From assembly GCA_039090855.1 (NCBI GenBank), contig CM076997.1:165446709-165510708 (forward strand): a stretch of 64,000 bases of DNA, given 5' to 3'. Under the pieces are notes generated by a model, which did not search any database, was not told where the DNA came from, and worked only from the letters and a program-made list of their open reading frames with translations. Made by a program: the position numbers and the translations under genes. The stretch is from Macrothele yani. Lineage: Eukaryota > Arthropoda > Arachnida > Araneae > Macrothelidae. Positions 22,735 through 33,184 of the stretch are shown piece by piece. How positions within the stretch are numbered: the stretch's first letter is position 1; each line of letters opens with the position of its first letter.

Positions 22735-23735
22735 CGTTCTAGGTGAATTAACAATGGGTGTACTTTCGGAATTCTAAAAAGAGTAGATTGTAGGTGTCCG
22801 TCTGGTTGGTGCTTCGCTAATAAAGTGGCGCAGGTATTGGGGACATAGAGAGGTACCGCGTTGAAAGCCACGATAGCATACAATGTTCACGGCACAACAT
22901 CATCTGCGAGACACAACTGTGGAAGGAAAACCAAACTCACTGCGAGAGACAGGAGGACATTAAAGAGGATTGCGACCGCAAGGAGGAAGACCACGGCGAA
23001 GAAAGAGACTGCTGAGCTTAATGCACATCTCCAAAACCCAGTGTCGACCCATACCATGTGAAGTGACGCCTGTGTGTCACAGGTGAATATGAAACGGAGA
23101 CTACAGTGGTGCCAGGAACATAAAACGTGGACTGCGGATCAATGCAAAAATGTCTTGTTTTCCGATGAATCAATTTTCTCACTATTCCCCACCACAGGAC
23201 GGGTTTACACGTGGAGAACCTCCACAGAAACCTACAACCCAGACTGCATCATTCTTACAGTGAAGCATGGGGGCAGTTCCGTAATGGTTTGGGCCATGAT
23301 CTCGTGGTTTGCAGTAGGTCCCATTATCACCTTACACAGATAAGATCGCTAGCGTCGGCTACGTAACTCTTTTGGCCGACAATGTGCATCCAGTGGCACA
23401 GACATTGTTTCTGTCAGGGGATTGCACCTTTCAAGATGATAATGCCTCGATTCATAGAAGTCAAACTGTTCAATCATGGTTTGAAGAACATGAGGATGAA
23501 GTTGCACACCTTCTCTGGACTGTACAATCACCGGACTTAAGCATCATTTAGCCCCTGTGGTCTGTGTTGGAAAACAGAGTGCGATCACGTTATCCTCATC
23601 CTGCGTCTCTCAAGGAATTGGAGCTGTTTCTGCAAGAAGAATGGTACAACATACCACCATCCAGGACCTGTATGCGTCCATTCCAAGGAGGATTCAAACA
23701 ATTGTAAATGCCAAGTGTGCTCCCTCACCATATTA
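22735..23735 (+). mobile_element. Classical Tc1-like transposon relic
   Basis: Plus-strand transposase remains. 23074-23343 gives NMKRRLQWCQEHKTWTADQC, NVLFSDESIFSLF (first aspartate) and HGGSSVMVWAMISW. In another frame FQDDNASIHRSQTVQSWFEE (second aspartate) and SPDLSII with stop before PLW (third block, glutamate lost) follow near 23430-23560. About 1 kb and decayed; no clear terminal repeats, both flanks being other elements. Confidence 0.75.
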
Positions 23736-23794
23736 GTTGCGTAACACCTATTGTTTCATGGTGCTTCCATCATTTTGGACAACCCCTGCATATA

Positions 23795-25165
23795 TATAAC
23801 ATGAACCAGGGAAACGCTCCAGGTGAAGATGTAATTACCATGGGCATTATACTAGAAGCAAGTGGAGATACTGTAACTACACCCGCCCAAGTTTTCATCA
23901 GATGTCTCAATGAAGGGAAGATTCCCGTGGATTTGAACAATGGTACAATGATCCTGTTACATAAAAAAGGTGACGTTGAGGATCTCTGGAACTACATGCC
24001 CATCAGCCTCCTATCAGGGGTTTATAAAGTCTTCACTAAAGTTCATTCACATCGCTTGAAGGTGAAACTAGACATGGCTCAACCAAGAGAACAAGCTGCA
24101 TTCAATAGTGGCCCCAGCACTGTGGATCATATCCGTGAACTGAGAGAACTAATTGAAAGAACAAGAGAATATGAACTCCCATTATGCATGGCTTTTATTG
24201 ATTATGAAAAGACCTTCGATCCCGTGAAACCAAAAGCAGTTACAATGGCGTTGATATCCTGCCGTATTGACGATGCGTACATTAACATTATTAATAAAAC
24301 CTATGAAAATGCAAGTGCAAAAGTTCGGATATTTGAGGATACAGCACTAACAAAAATTGGAAAGCGAGTGAGACAAGGTGACAACACCATGACTCCCAAT
24401 CCCAAACTCTTTAATGAAACATTGCGTAACACGTCTTTCAGTCATTGAACTGTTAAAACAATGGGATAAAGATTAATGGAAATTATTTAACTCACCTTCG
24501 TTTTCTTGATGACGTAGTCATTTTTGCAACTACCCCTTCGGAGCTGCAGAGCATGATCCAAGAACTTGCTGACAAGAGTAAATCAGTGGGACTAAAAATT
24601 AACTTAAAGCAGACAAAAGTGATGTACAATGCTTTTACAAGAAACAAAGATTTAGTGATTAATGGAGAAAAGCTTGAAACAACCGATACCTACATTAATT
24701 TTGGGTAGCAAATGTCACGTGAAGGGCACATTGATGAAGAAATTAATCGCCGTATAAAAATCGGATGGAGAGCTTTTGCAAGAAACAGTAGAATGTTTAA
24801 GAGCAGTATGCTATTATGTCTTGAAAAGGTGTTTAGTCCATGCATCCTACCAGCGCTTACGTATGGAGCAGAGACATGGACCTTACCTAAAAAAGACATA
24901 CAATGACTGCAGACAACTTAAAGAAGCATGAAGAGATTCATGCTTGGTGTAACCAGGAAAGATAGGAAGAGGAACTTGTGGATAAGGAAAATGACAAGAG
25001 TGGACGACATCATGACAAGGGTGAAATCGCTCTAATGGCAATGTGCTGGAAATGTTGCGAAAAAATAGACCACCGATGGCATGCCGGAGTGATATGGAGG
25101 AGACAGGCTCAAGACAGGCAATTGTGGAAGAAACTTGGGGAGACCTTCATCCAGCTAGGGATTTT
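23795..25165 (+). mobile_element. RTE-type LINE, copy B, 5' truncated
   Basis: Plus-strand copy starting inside the reverse transcriptase linker (GNAPGEDVITM) and running to the 3' end at GGTTGACAATG. One frame, 23708-24448, covers fingers and palm: LNEGKIPVDLNNGTMILLHK, YKVFTKVHSHRLK, FIDYEKTFDPVKP (first aspartate kept) and RVRQGD. The catalytic box in the next frame reads LDDVVIFA instead of FADD. The tail (YGAETWTLPKKD) is at 24855-24905. Divergence from copies A and C is larger than between A and C. Confidence 0.85.
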
Positions 25166-25179
25166 TAATGGTTGACAAT

Positions 25180-25286
<107 letters not shown>

Positions 25287-25301
25287 TCATCATCATCATT
25301 G

Positions 25302-25760
25302 TCAACCATTATCAATCCACTGCTGGACGAAGGTCTCCCCAAGTTTCTTCCACAACGGTCTGTCTTGTGCCAGTCCCCTCCATGTCACTCCCGCATACTT
25401 TCGAATTTCATCCACCCATCTTCCATGTGGTCTTCTTCTGGGTCTTTTCCTGTCCCTTGGAATCCAATCTAAAATTTCGGCTGTCCATCGATGGTCTGTC
25501 CTTCTGGCAGTATGTCCAGCCCATTGCCATTTCAGGGATTTAACTCTGATCATGATGTCTTCCACTCTTGTCATTTTTAGGATCCACGTGTTCCTTTTCT
25601 TATCTCTCCTAGTTACACCAAGCATGCACCTCTCCATGCTACTTTGAGTTGTCTGCAGCCTTTGTACGTCTCTTTTAGCTAAGGTCCACGTCTCTGCACC
25701 ATACGTAAGCACTGGAAGGATGCATTGATCAAACACTTTTCTTTTAAGACATAATGGCAT
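25302..25760 (-). pseudogene. RTE-type ORF2 C-terminal region (copy C)
   Basis: 152 residues: SLKRKVFDQ-type start (here MPLCLKRKVFDQCILPVLTY), GAETWTLAKRDVQRL, ERCMLGVTRRDKKRN, the KWQWAGHTAR motif, DWIPRDRKRPRRRPHGRWVD, and the final QQWIDNG just before the 3' repeat. It follows the reverse transcriptase frame of the same copy after a frameshift near 25890. Confidence 0.75.
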
Positions 25761-25885
25761 ATTGCTCTTGAAAATTATGCTGTTTCTTCCAAAAGCTCTC
25801 CAGGCAAGTATTGTACGCCGATTAATTTCTTCATCAATGTGACCCTCACTTGATATCTGCTGTCCAAGATAAACGTACTTGTCTG

Positions 25886-26878
25886 TTATCTCCAGCTTTT
25901 CTCCATCAATCGATAAATCTTCATTTCTTGTAAAAGCACTATTGTCTTCTGAAAGTTCATTTTTAATCCCACTTCTTTACTCTTGTCAGCAAGTTCCTGG
26001 ATCATACTCTGTAGCTCTGATGGGGTAGTTGCAAAAATGACTATGTCATCAGCAAAACGAAGGTGGGTTAGATAATCTCCATTAATCTTTATCCCTTTGT
26101 TTTCCCAGTTCAGTGATGGAAAGACATTTTCCAATGTGGCATTAAAGAGCTTCGGAGATATGGTGTCACCTTGTCTCACTCCTTTTCCAATTTTTATGTG
26201 TGTTGTATTTTCAAACAGCCGAATCTTTGCACTTGCATTTTCATAGATGTTATTAATAATATTAATGTATGCATCTTCAATACCGCAGAATTTCAGAGCC
26301 ATTGCAACTGCTGATGGTTTCACCGAATCAAAGGCTTTTTCATAATCGATAAAAGCCATGCACAATGGAAGTTCATATTCCCTCGCTCTTTCATGTAGTT
26401 CTCTCAGTACGTGGATATGATCTATTGTGCTGTAGCCACTCCTGAATCCAGCTTGTTCTCTCGGTTGAGCCATGTCCAGTGTCCCCTTCAAGCGGTGTGA
26501 AAGAACTTTAGTGAAGATTTTATAAACCACTGATGGGAGGCTGATAGGTCTGTAGTTCCTGAGATCCTCAATGTCACCTTTTTTATGTAGCAAGATCATT
26601 GTAGCGTTGTTCCAATCCTCAGGAATTTTCCCTTCATTAAGGCATCGAGTGAAAATTTGGGCGAGTACTGTTTCGATTTCTTCACTTGCTTCTTGTATGA
26701 TGTCTACAGTAATTCCATCTTCTCCTGGAGCTTTTCCCCGCTTCATGTTCTTGATTGCATGTGCAACTTCTGCTATAAGGACTGGAAGAACTCTGGTACT
26801 GGTACCTTTCATGATGTCTGGAGTACATGTATAATCCCTTTCATATAATTTGGAGTAGAAATCTTTCACTCTTGTCAA
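25886..26878 (-). CDS. RTE-type reverse transcriptase domain (330 aa, partial)
   Basis: RNA-dependent DNA polymerase of the RTE-type LINE. The domain order is linker (1-85), fingers (GDIEDLRNYRPISL, 101-114; FTKVLSHRLK, 122-131; QAGFRSGYSTIDHI, 142-155), palm A (FIDYEKAFDSV, 177-187, with catalytic D178), GVRQGD (233-238), palm C (RFADDIVIFA, 274-283, with D277 and D278), then the thumb start (ELADKSKEVGLKMNFQKT). All catalytic residues are present. The frame is lost after KTIVLLQEMKIYRL because of a deletion, and upstream it is separated by a shift from the 27413-26841 linker piece, so the element is dead although the core domain is unbroken. Confidence 0.85.
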   Translation of the reverse strand: MTRVKDFYSKLYERDYTCTPDIMKGTSTRVLPVLIAEVAHAIKNMKRGKAPGEDGITVDIIQEASEEIETVLAQIFTRCLNEGKIPEDWNNATMILLHKKGDIEDLRNYRPISLPSVVYKIFTKVLSHRLKGTLDMAQPREQAGFRSGYSTIDHIHVLRELHERAREYELPLCMAFIDYEKAFDSVKPSAVAMALKFCGIEDAYINIINNIYENASAKIRLFENTTHIKIGKGVRQGDTISPKLFNATLENVFPSLNWENKGIKINGDYLTHLRFADDIVIFATTPSELQSMIQELADKSKEVGLKMNFQKTIVLLQEMKIYRLMEKSWR

Positions 26879-27413
26879 AATTTCTGCCTCTATTTCTTGT
26901 TACAGAACCATCTTTTTTCAGTGCCATAATCTGTTTTTTTCCCTTACTGAGATGTCCCTTTGCTATCTTTAGGCTTTGGTTGTGTTCAATTGCTTTCATT
27001 ACTAGTTCACAGTTGAATTTCCTTAAGTCTTCAGTGATACTTTTTCGTACTGTCTTGCATAGCTCTATATATTCCACTTTGGAAGTCACATCTTCTTTAG
27101 TTGTCCTCATCACTCTTCTTTTTTGCATCAACATTTTGGTTTTTCCTGATAATTTGTTCACATGCAATTTGTTCTTAGACCCAGCTAATTTTGTTGCTGT
27201 TTCCATAAGAGCTTTGGTTACTTTTCTGTTAACTTCAGAAATATCCACTTCTTCCGATGTTAGGATTTCTAAAGCAGAGAACCTGTTCTTCAGTTCCAAT
27301 TTGAAGGTATTATGCATGTGTTTTTTAAGGTTGGTTATGTCAATACATTTTGTTTGTCTTATGAGCTTGCTACGTTCGAGTTTAGTGTTGAGGTGCATCT
27401 TACATCTCACCAA
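26841..27413 (-). pseudogene. RTE-type ORF2 linker between endonuclease and reverse transcriptase
   Basis: 190 residues starting right after the endonuclease end (SDHRLVRCKMHLN). Lysine-rich and helical: RSKLIRQTKCIDITNLKK, FSALEILTSEEVDISEVNRK, TSKVEYIELCKTVRKSI. It joins the reverse transcriptase frame at about 26880 after one shift. Confidence 0.7.
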
Positions 27414-27744
27414 TCTATGGTCACTGCCTGTGTTGAATTTGTTTTATATATATATATATATATTTAAAAAATGCAAAACTCAAGGAGCAAAATTTTGAAA
27501 AAATGAAAACAAACAAAAATTCCGAGAACGAGTAGAGTAACAACCACCAATCCCCAACCGTCAGAAGCAAGTAAGCTGGGAACGATGGAAATCAAACAAA
27601 CAGAAAAACGCAGGCAAGCAGCTCAATGACTGATTTTTCGATGGCTTCGTCAAGGGCAAGCATAAAGAACGTCACTTATTTATCTACTGAGACCAGTGAA
27701 TTGTGGGTTTCTGCCAATTTAGTTTGCTATAAGGGCAGATTAAA

Positions 27745-27990
27745 TAGAGAAATCAGTTTAAATTTAAAATAGTCAAATACGGTATGTGGTGAAGCAATAT
27801 TTCCAATGAAGTAGTAGAAAATGCATTTATTTCACAAGTCCTATGGATTTCTAGAATATGTGGCTTCAACTCTGAACTAGAAAAACATGTTATCACTTTA
27901 ATCAAACAGTTTCTTGAAAACCAAGTGCCAAGAAACTTCTTAAAATTTGCATTAAGAAAAATAGTTCTCAAGCATAGAATTAGGATGGAA
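27745..27990 (+). pseudogene. Possible Penelope-like reverse transcriptase fragment
   Basis: A plus-strand frame reads SNEVVENAFISQVLWISRIC, GFNSELEKHVITLIKQFLEN, then QVPRNFLKFALRKIVLKHRI before a stop. The pattern RIC, about nine residues, helical stretch, FLxN.xP..F...AL is that of the thumb region after the palm in PLE reverse transcriptases. Only this segment is present. Confidence 0.4.
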
Positions 27991-28461
27991 GGCTTAATTT
28001 AATTTAAATCTTGTTTACCGAATAAATTGTTTAAATTAAAGCTAATTTTAGAGGTTTAGATAATGGTGTGGTCAACTAACAATTAAGGAACCTATAAATA
28101 CACTATTCTATCCCTCTGCTTTGATTTACAAAAAAAGGTTATAATTAAAAATATACCAAAAAAAAAAAAAGCATAAAACTCTTAAGAAAAAATTCCTAAA
28201 AAATATTTTTTAAATTAAAGCAAGAAAAATAGTAATACTCAAATGTCAAAGGTTTGGGAAGAATGCTGCTAATTGGGTTATGCAATGCTTTTTAAACTCT
28301 TAGTAGCACAGATACACATTCCCTACTCCCAGGAAAATCATTCTAGTATTAGGGTTTGCTCTGAAAACTCGTAGCAGTTTTTTCAGAACATTAAATCTGG
28401 AGTTTGAAGTTTCCTCTGAGAAACTTTACTGATATGCATCTCAGGAAGGTTCTAAAGTTGG

Positions 28462-28477
28462 CCGCTAGATGGCGCTG
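28462..28477 (+). promoter_or_regulatory. CTCF-like binding motif
   Basis: CCGCTAGATGGCGCTG contains TAGATGGCGC, the core of the insect CTCF consensus. It lies inside the inverted-arm element, so it may be chance or a site carried by the repeat. Sequence match only. Confidence 0.3.
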
Positions 28478-28923
28478 CGATGGACATGCCTCTTCAGTTT
28501 GTTTTGCCTCCCCACAGGAGTGAGCAACATGCTCTTCCCAGGACTGGTAAGTCGTTTTTCTGTACGTTTCTTTTTTTAATTTTAAAATTTTTTTTGAGTT
28601 GTTTTACACTCTAAACGTAGGCTGTTCGTTTTGGCCGCGTTTAAAGGTTTTCAGCGGAACTTTGATCAGCGTTTAGTGTCCTTTTGTTGTTTTTAACAGA
28701 GGTTTGTTTCAAATTTATTTTTCCTATGCTTTCAGCCTTCCTGTGGGCTTATGATTGGAACAATATTTTCTAAAAAAATAACTTGTAGCAGCAAAGCACA
28801 GCATAAAAATGTAATTTCATTTTTTATATTATATGTAGGTTCTTTTAACGTTTTTAGGTATGGAGTGAATTTTCGTTTATTTTAGACGTGCACTAAACTT
28901 AACTATCTATTAGATGATTTCTT

Positions 28924-29110
28924 GTGTGTCTAGGGCATATAACTTGCTTCTCTGTGACTTGCAACCTAGCACTTTGGATTCAAACTTTACCTTTTTTAAA
29001 TAATTTTGCTGTGGGTATTGGACATTTACCATGCTTATCTGAGACATGCAACTCGGTTATTTGGGTTCACTCTCGTATATTGCATCAGCACATTGTTCCT
29101 TGTGCACCTT
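28924..29110. repeat. Short tandem duplication inside the inverted-arm element
   Basis: A unit of roughly 95 bp occurs about twice: AGGGCATATAACTTGCTTCT with ACTTGCAACCTAGCACTTTG, then TTGGACATTTACCATGCTTA with ACATGCAACTCGGTTATTTG. Similarity is moderate. Confidence 0.35.
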
Positions 29111-29774
29111 TTGCCAACAATTTTCTTAAAATTGTTGCTTTAAATTTGCCTTTTTGAAAATTGCAAAGTTTATGTTCTTTTTGTTTAAATTTATTTTTCT
29201 GGTTTTCTTTTTCCGTGACAGGATAAAAGTTATCACTTTTACTATATCAGGTTTATAGTTATCCTTCAGGAACTTTCTTTGGTAAGGATTTTCACACCAT
29301 TTTACTACTAATTTTCCTGTGGTTTTGCTATATTTTGGGGTGCTCGGTTCCTTTCATTTCGTTTTAAGTTGTGCTCATCTTGGTTGTTGTGCGGACGGGC
29401 AATGTTATTTAGTTTGCTGGGTTGGTTTTAAAAGTCCCTTTTTAATTTGACAAGTTTAACCTTAAATTTAATCTGTCCTTATAGCAAACTAACTGGCAGA
29501 AACCCACAATTCACTGGTTTCAGTAGATAAATGAGTGATTTTCTTTATGCTTGCCCTTGACGAAGCCATCGGAGAATCAGTCATTGATCTGCTTACCTGA
29601 GGTTTTCTGTTTGTTTGATTTCCATCGTTCGGAGCTTGCTTGCTTCGGACGGTCGGAGATTGGTGGCTGTTTTTCTACTCGTTCTCGGAATTTTTGTTTG
29701 TTTTTGTTTTTTTCAAAATTTTGCTCCTTGAGTTTTGCGTTTTTTAATATTATGGTTTGATCTTTATATATATG

Positions 29775-30405
29775 TAGGTCAAAGGGCAACACTTCGTCCT
29801 TCAGAATGCGGAGGTATGCATTGAAGTGGGCTCTGTCGTGGTACTGCAACGAGTGAGCACATTTCCTTGGCTGATACGAAAAACATCCCCAAAAGATCCC
29901 AGAAACCGCTTCATCTTAAGCAACACCTTCGACCCAATCATGATTGAAGTCTTCGATGGGACTGCGATGCACCCTCGCTTCCCATCATTGGAGCACAAAC
30001 ACAAGCGAGACTCATCAGACCAAATTACTATATTTTCATCCACAGTAACGTTTTGGTGCATCTGAGCCCATTGATAACTGTTAAAAATGGCCTCTTCCAT
30101 GGTAATTTGGTCCTGATATCCATCGCATGCAGTTCTCGTCGCAATGTCCTTTCAGAAATTGTTTGGAGTGGACTTTCATTGACTGTTTGGATCAATTGTT
30201 GCGTGGTTTGAAACCGGTTTCAATTTACTAGGTGCGAAACTCGGCGGCTGTCTCTGTTGGCGAGAATCGATTTCCAGCCATAGTTACGTCGCCAATTTTC
30301 AGTTGACTGCGAAATATACCACTGTTTAGATATCCACTGGGCAGTATGCTTCGAGAAACTAACAAATTGGGCGACTTCATGTGATTTGTGTAGTAGAACG
30401 AATAT
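29775..30405 (-). mobile_element. Tc1-like transposon fragment (N-terminal and first catalytic part)
   Basis: Minus strand, from 30405 down: FVSFSKHTAQWISKQWYISQ and WRRNYGWKSILANRDSRRVS (DNA-binding region), ERTLRRELHAMDGYQ, then QWAQMHQNVTVDENIVIWSD continuing as ESRLCL (first catalytic aspartate), and the sheet with FLGSFGDVF. The C-terminal third is missing; the left edge abuts the inverted arm at 29755. At the right it is cut by the deleted Tc1 inserted at 30407. Confidence 0.7.
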
Positions 30406-30406
30406 A

Positions 30407-30774
30407 CACAGTCGAGTCACATTATCTTCCAGCATGACAATGCGACGTGTCACGCAGCTAGAAATGTCCAAGAGTGGTTGGAAGACCCCGATGAAGATTT
30501 CAAAGCCCTTCTCTGTCCCCCTAATTTCCCAGACTTAAACCCAATTGAGCATCTGTGGTGCCACCTCGATCGTGTTTTTCGCTCTATGGATCCTCCACCA
30601 CGGACTCTGAGGCAGCTGTCAGATGCACTGCAATCAGCATGGTTCTACATAGCACTGAACACCTTTCAGCACCTTACTGAGTCACTTCCAGATCGTTTAG
30701 CTGCTGTCCGTGCTGCACAGGGCGGTTACTCTGGATATTAGTTATTGCTCACAATAATGTGACTCGACCGTGTA
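30407..30774 (+). mobile_element. Internally deleted Tc1 (same family as 42296-43503)
   Basis: Terminal repeats TACACAGTCGAGTCACATTA (left) and, reversed, TACACGGTCGAGTCACATTA (right) differ by one base. The left repeat runs straight into the second catalytic block (HDNATCHAARNVQEWLEDPD), so about two thirds of the transposase is deleted. The rest is one open frame to the end: PNFPDLNPIEHLWCHLDRVF with the catalytic glutamate, and HLTESLPDRLAAV. Only 368 bp long. TA at both edges fits a transposition product rather than decay in place. Confidence 0.8.
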
Positions 30775-30829
30775 TAAAAGTACCAGCAAAACAGCCCAAG
30801 TGCAAAACCAAAGACAAATAGACAGTATT

Positions 30830-31400
30830 GTTTAAAACTTCCATATATACATCCCCAGTTAGGAATATTTTGAAAAAAGAATGCATGAGAGAAAATCTTT
30901 AAATGGCTGAAACTGTCCTTGAGGATGAGACCATATTAACAGCAGGTAATAATAAAAAATCTATTTTGGAAAACGCTGGAGTATACAGCATTCCAACACA
31001 AGTTGTATCAGATATACAGAGAACAGGTGGAAGAAATATGATCTACATCGTAAGTACATAAAGGAGATTCAAGACTAGACTGGGCGAGAACATTTCCAAT
31101 TGGAACAAGGGAGAAAAGAAAACATCGTTAATAAAAATTGTGTGACCAATAAAGCAATCCCAGATTGTACAGGAGTAAAGGTACTTACGTCGCATAAATC
31201 GCATGGCCAAATATTAATATCGGAAGCAGTCATGATAGAAGAAACAAGAAAACATAATTGCAACAGCAATGACCCCGTAAATATGCCATTTGGATGGAGG
31301 TACCTGATAGAACAAGAACAGATAAGAAAACAAAAACAAGAACACAAAAATAAACGTTTGGAAGATTGTGATAATCAGAGAATCAGCGACGGAATGATAT
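30830..31400 (+). pseudogene. Penelope-like element, GIY-YIG endonuclease fragment
   Basis: In several frames the plus strand reads AGVYSIPTQVVSD, then MIYIVST followed by a stop and RRFKTRLGEHFQLE, then a long frame (31100-31402) with CVTNKAIPDCTGVKVLTSHK, ISEAVMIEETRKHNCNSND and MPFGWRYLIEQEQ. The order GVYxIP, YI(G), RRxxTRLxEH, HKxxW-like strand, EAxxIxKHxxNxND and the final W motif is the layout of the nuclease domain fused to PLE reverse transcriptases. The key glycine of YIG is valine and stops interrupt it. The reverse transcriptase part is absent. Confidence 0.65.
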
Positions 31401-31553
31401 GATAGATGGCGACACCAGCCATACATGATCTATGACAAGTATGGACAAGTCCAATCGAGATCTGACACGTATATGAAGTAAAGATGCGCAGTCAAACCTA
31501 AATCGAGATGCGCGAGGGTTCGGCCGACGTTGGACGATGGAGTGAAACGGAGA

Positions 31554-31597
31554 CTTGCTGTCTGGCAGCCCAAAGCATTAGACTGCCAGACAGCAAG
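31554..31597. repeat. Perfect 15 bp inverted repeat downstream of PLE fragment
   Basis: CTTGCTGTCTGGCAG (31554-31568) and its exact reverse complement (31583-31597) are separated by 14 nt. It sits in the likely 3' region of the PLE remnant, so it may be part of that element's structured terminal repeat. Confidence 0.75.
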
Positions 31598-31889
31598 CCT
31601 TCGAACTAGTGTGAAAAGACCCACAGAAAAAGACAACGATATAGATAGTCGAAATTAGCATGGATAGTGCATAGTGGAGCGGGAAATGATATCTGTTCGA
31701 TTTTCGGGATAAGTTTTTTATATTCTTTCGATATGAAAGTTTGGTCATTGTGATTCAATTTTAATTCAAATTCATTTTTATATGAGATCGTGTTTTAATA
31801 CTTTTAAACCATAAAGCCCGTTTTTTAAGTGTTCACATTTATGCATCTTCACAAAGATTTATTTGGTATGTGGCGGCAAAGATCGATAT

Positions 31890-32145
31890 TCAAACAGAGG
31901 TCATCGCTCTTTCCACGTTTATAAGTGAGTCACGGAAAAATTCCCATTGGCCACCACGAGAATCGAAGCCAGGGTCTTCCAGTTACGCGCCGGATATGCT
32001 TCCACTACACCAAAGAGGCCTCGAATTCCTCCAAACTCACACACACTAACTGCCAAGCCAATTTGGCAGGTTGCTTCATGGAGCCCCGCTCATTGCTGGG
32101 GATTCACCAAATATGGTAAGCAGCAACTGAACAAATAATTAGAAG
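31890..32145 (-). mobile_element. SINE-2 copy, tRNA-derived
   Basis: Read on the minus strand it has an A-box region, a B-box-like GCTTCGATTCTC, the body with TGACTCACTTATAAACGTGG and the end motif AAAGAGCGATGACC. A second copy in the same orientation starts at about 32170. Confidence 0.65.
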
Positions 32146-32169
32146 GCCAATGAATAATTAATACAGACA

Positions 32170-32388
32170 TTTGAGGTGGACCTGGAACATCAAATAGAGG
32201 CCATCACTCTTTCCACGTTTATAAGTGAATCATGGAAAAAATCTCATTGGCCGCCACCGGGAATCGAACCCAGGGTCTTCCAGTTACGTGTCGGATATGT
32301 TTCCACTGCAAACAGCGGCCTCGAACTCCTCTAAACACACACTAACTGCCAAGCCAACTTGGCAAGTTGTTTCTTGGAGCCCGGCACA
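32170..32388 (-). mobile_element. SINE-2 copy, tRNA-derived
   Basis: Same features as the 31890 copy: AAACGTGGAAAGAGTGATGG tail motif, B box GGGTTCGATTCCC (perfect) and head ending at GCTCCAAGAAACAACTTGCC. It joins an inverted copy at about 32390. Confidence 0.7.
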
Positions 32389-32580
32389 ATGCTTCGAGGC
32401 TGCTCTGGTGCATTGGAAGCATATCCGGCGCATAACTGGAAGACCCTGGGTTTGATTCCCGGTGACGGCTAATGATAATTTGTCCGTGACTCACTGATAA
32501 ACGTGGAAAAAGCGATGACCCCTGTTTGATGTTTTTGGTCCACGTCAAATGTCTGTATTAATTGATCGATAATCAGTCGG
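32389..32580 (+). mobile_element. SINE-2 copy, tRNA-derived, inverted relative to its neighbour
   Basis: Plus-strand: A-box region CTCTGGTGCATTGGAAGCAT, B box GGGTTTGATTCCC, body GTGACTCACTGATAAACGTG and tail AAAAGCGATGACCCCTGTTT. With the preceding copy it forms a head-to-head inverted pair. Confidence 0.7.
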
Positions 32581-32825
32581 AGTTTTAACCCACCGTTCAT
32601 ATAGAAAAATATCGAGAAAATATGTGCAATATACGAGTATATACCACAGAAGACAAAGCAGTAAGTAAAAAATGTCATCCAAACTCAATTAACTAACCTG
32701 ACAGTTTTTAATATTTTGATGTTTTCATGACATACAGATATTTTCCCCCACGCATGCTTTAAACATTTTTGACGTGTCTGCACCGCATGACGCACATGAG
32801 ATAAAGGCAGAGAGCAGCGAAAGCA

Positions 32826-32895
32826 TACGTCCGCGTCGCTGAGTTGGGAGAGAGACTTATTCCGGAATGAGGGCACCCGGGTTTGATACCCGGCG
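32826..32895 (+). repeat. tRNA-like sequence, probably a third SINE head
   Basis: GTCGCTGAGTTGGGAGAG resembles an A box and CCGGGTTTGATACCCGG a B-box arm with a complete 5 bp T stem. The D and anticodon arms do not fold cleanly, and no CCA-side acceptor pairing is evident, so a working tRNA gene is unlikely. Confidence 0.4.
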
Positions 32896-33184
32896 TGAAC
32901 AGAAATGGTGGAGAAATTTACTTCGGTATACTTTATACAACGTGTTTAAGAGTATAACAGTCTCAACATTTTGGTTGAAATATACATACGATATGATTAT
33001 TTATCGAAGTATGTAAATCGAGGTCATACACTAACGAGTGTAATTCGAACTTATGTATTATAGTTTCACGGGCTATTAAAAGCGTGAAACAAAGAAGAGT
33101 TTGCAGGGGAAAACTGACTTTTTTTATACATGAAGCCAGTGGAAAAACTAAACATACTCGCTCAAATTTTCAATAGATAACTCA

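Larger units (their letters stand above)
27450..29755. mobile_element. Element or PLE pair bounded by about 300 bp inverted arms
   Basis: The left arm (about 27450-27755) and right arm (about 29445-29755) are inverted copies with roughly one difference per ten bases. Shared landmarks include AACTCAAGGAGCAAAATTTT, ATTCCGAGAACGAGTAGA, GATGGAAATCAAACAAACAG, GGCTTCGTCAAGGGCAAGCA and CCAGTGAATTGTGGGTTTCT. Read outward they contain CCTTGACGAAGCCATC, shared with the PLE end at 36460. The 1.7 kb interior is AT-rich, with one PLE-like coding remnant next to the left arm and no transposase. PLE copies often carry inverted partial terminal repeats, which would explain the shape; a foldback-type DNA transposon is the alternative. 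Confidence 0.6.

Noticed and set aside
32826..32895. Functional tRNA gene
   Set aside because: Only the T arm is convincing; the acceptor and anticodon arms do not pair. The same holds for the SINE heads elsewhere.
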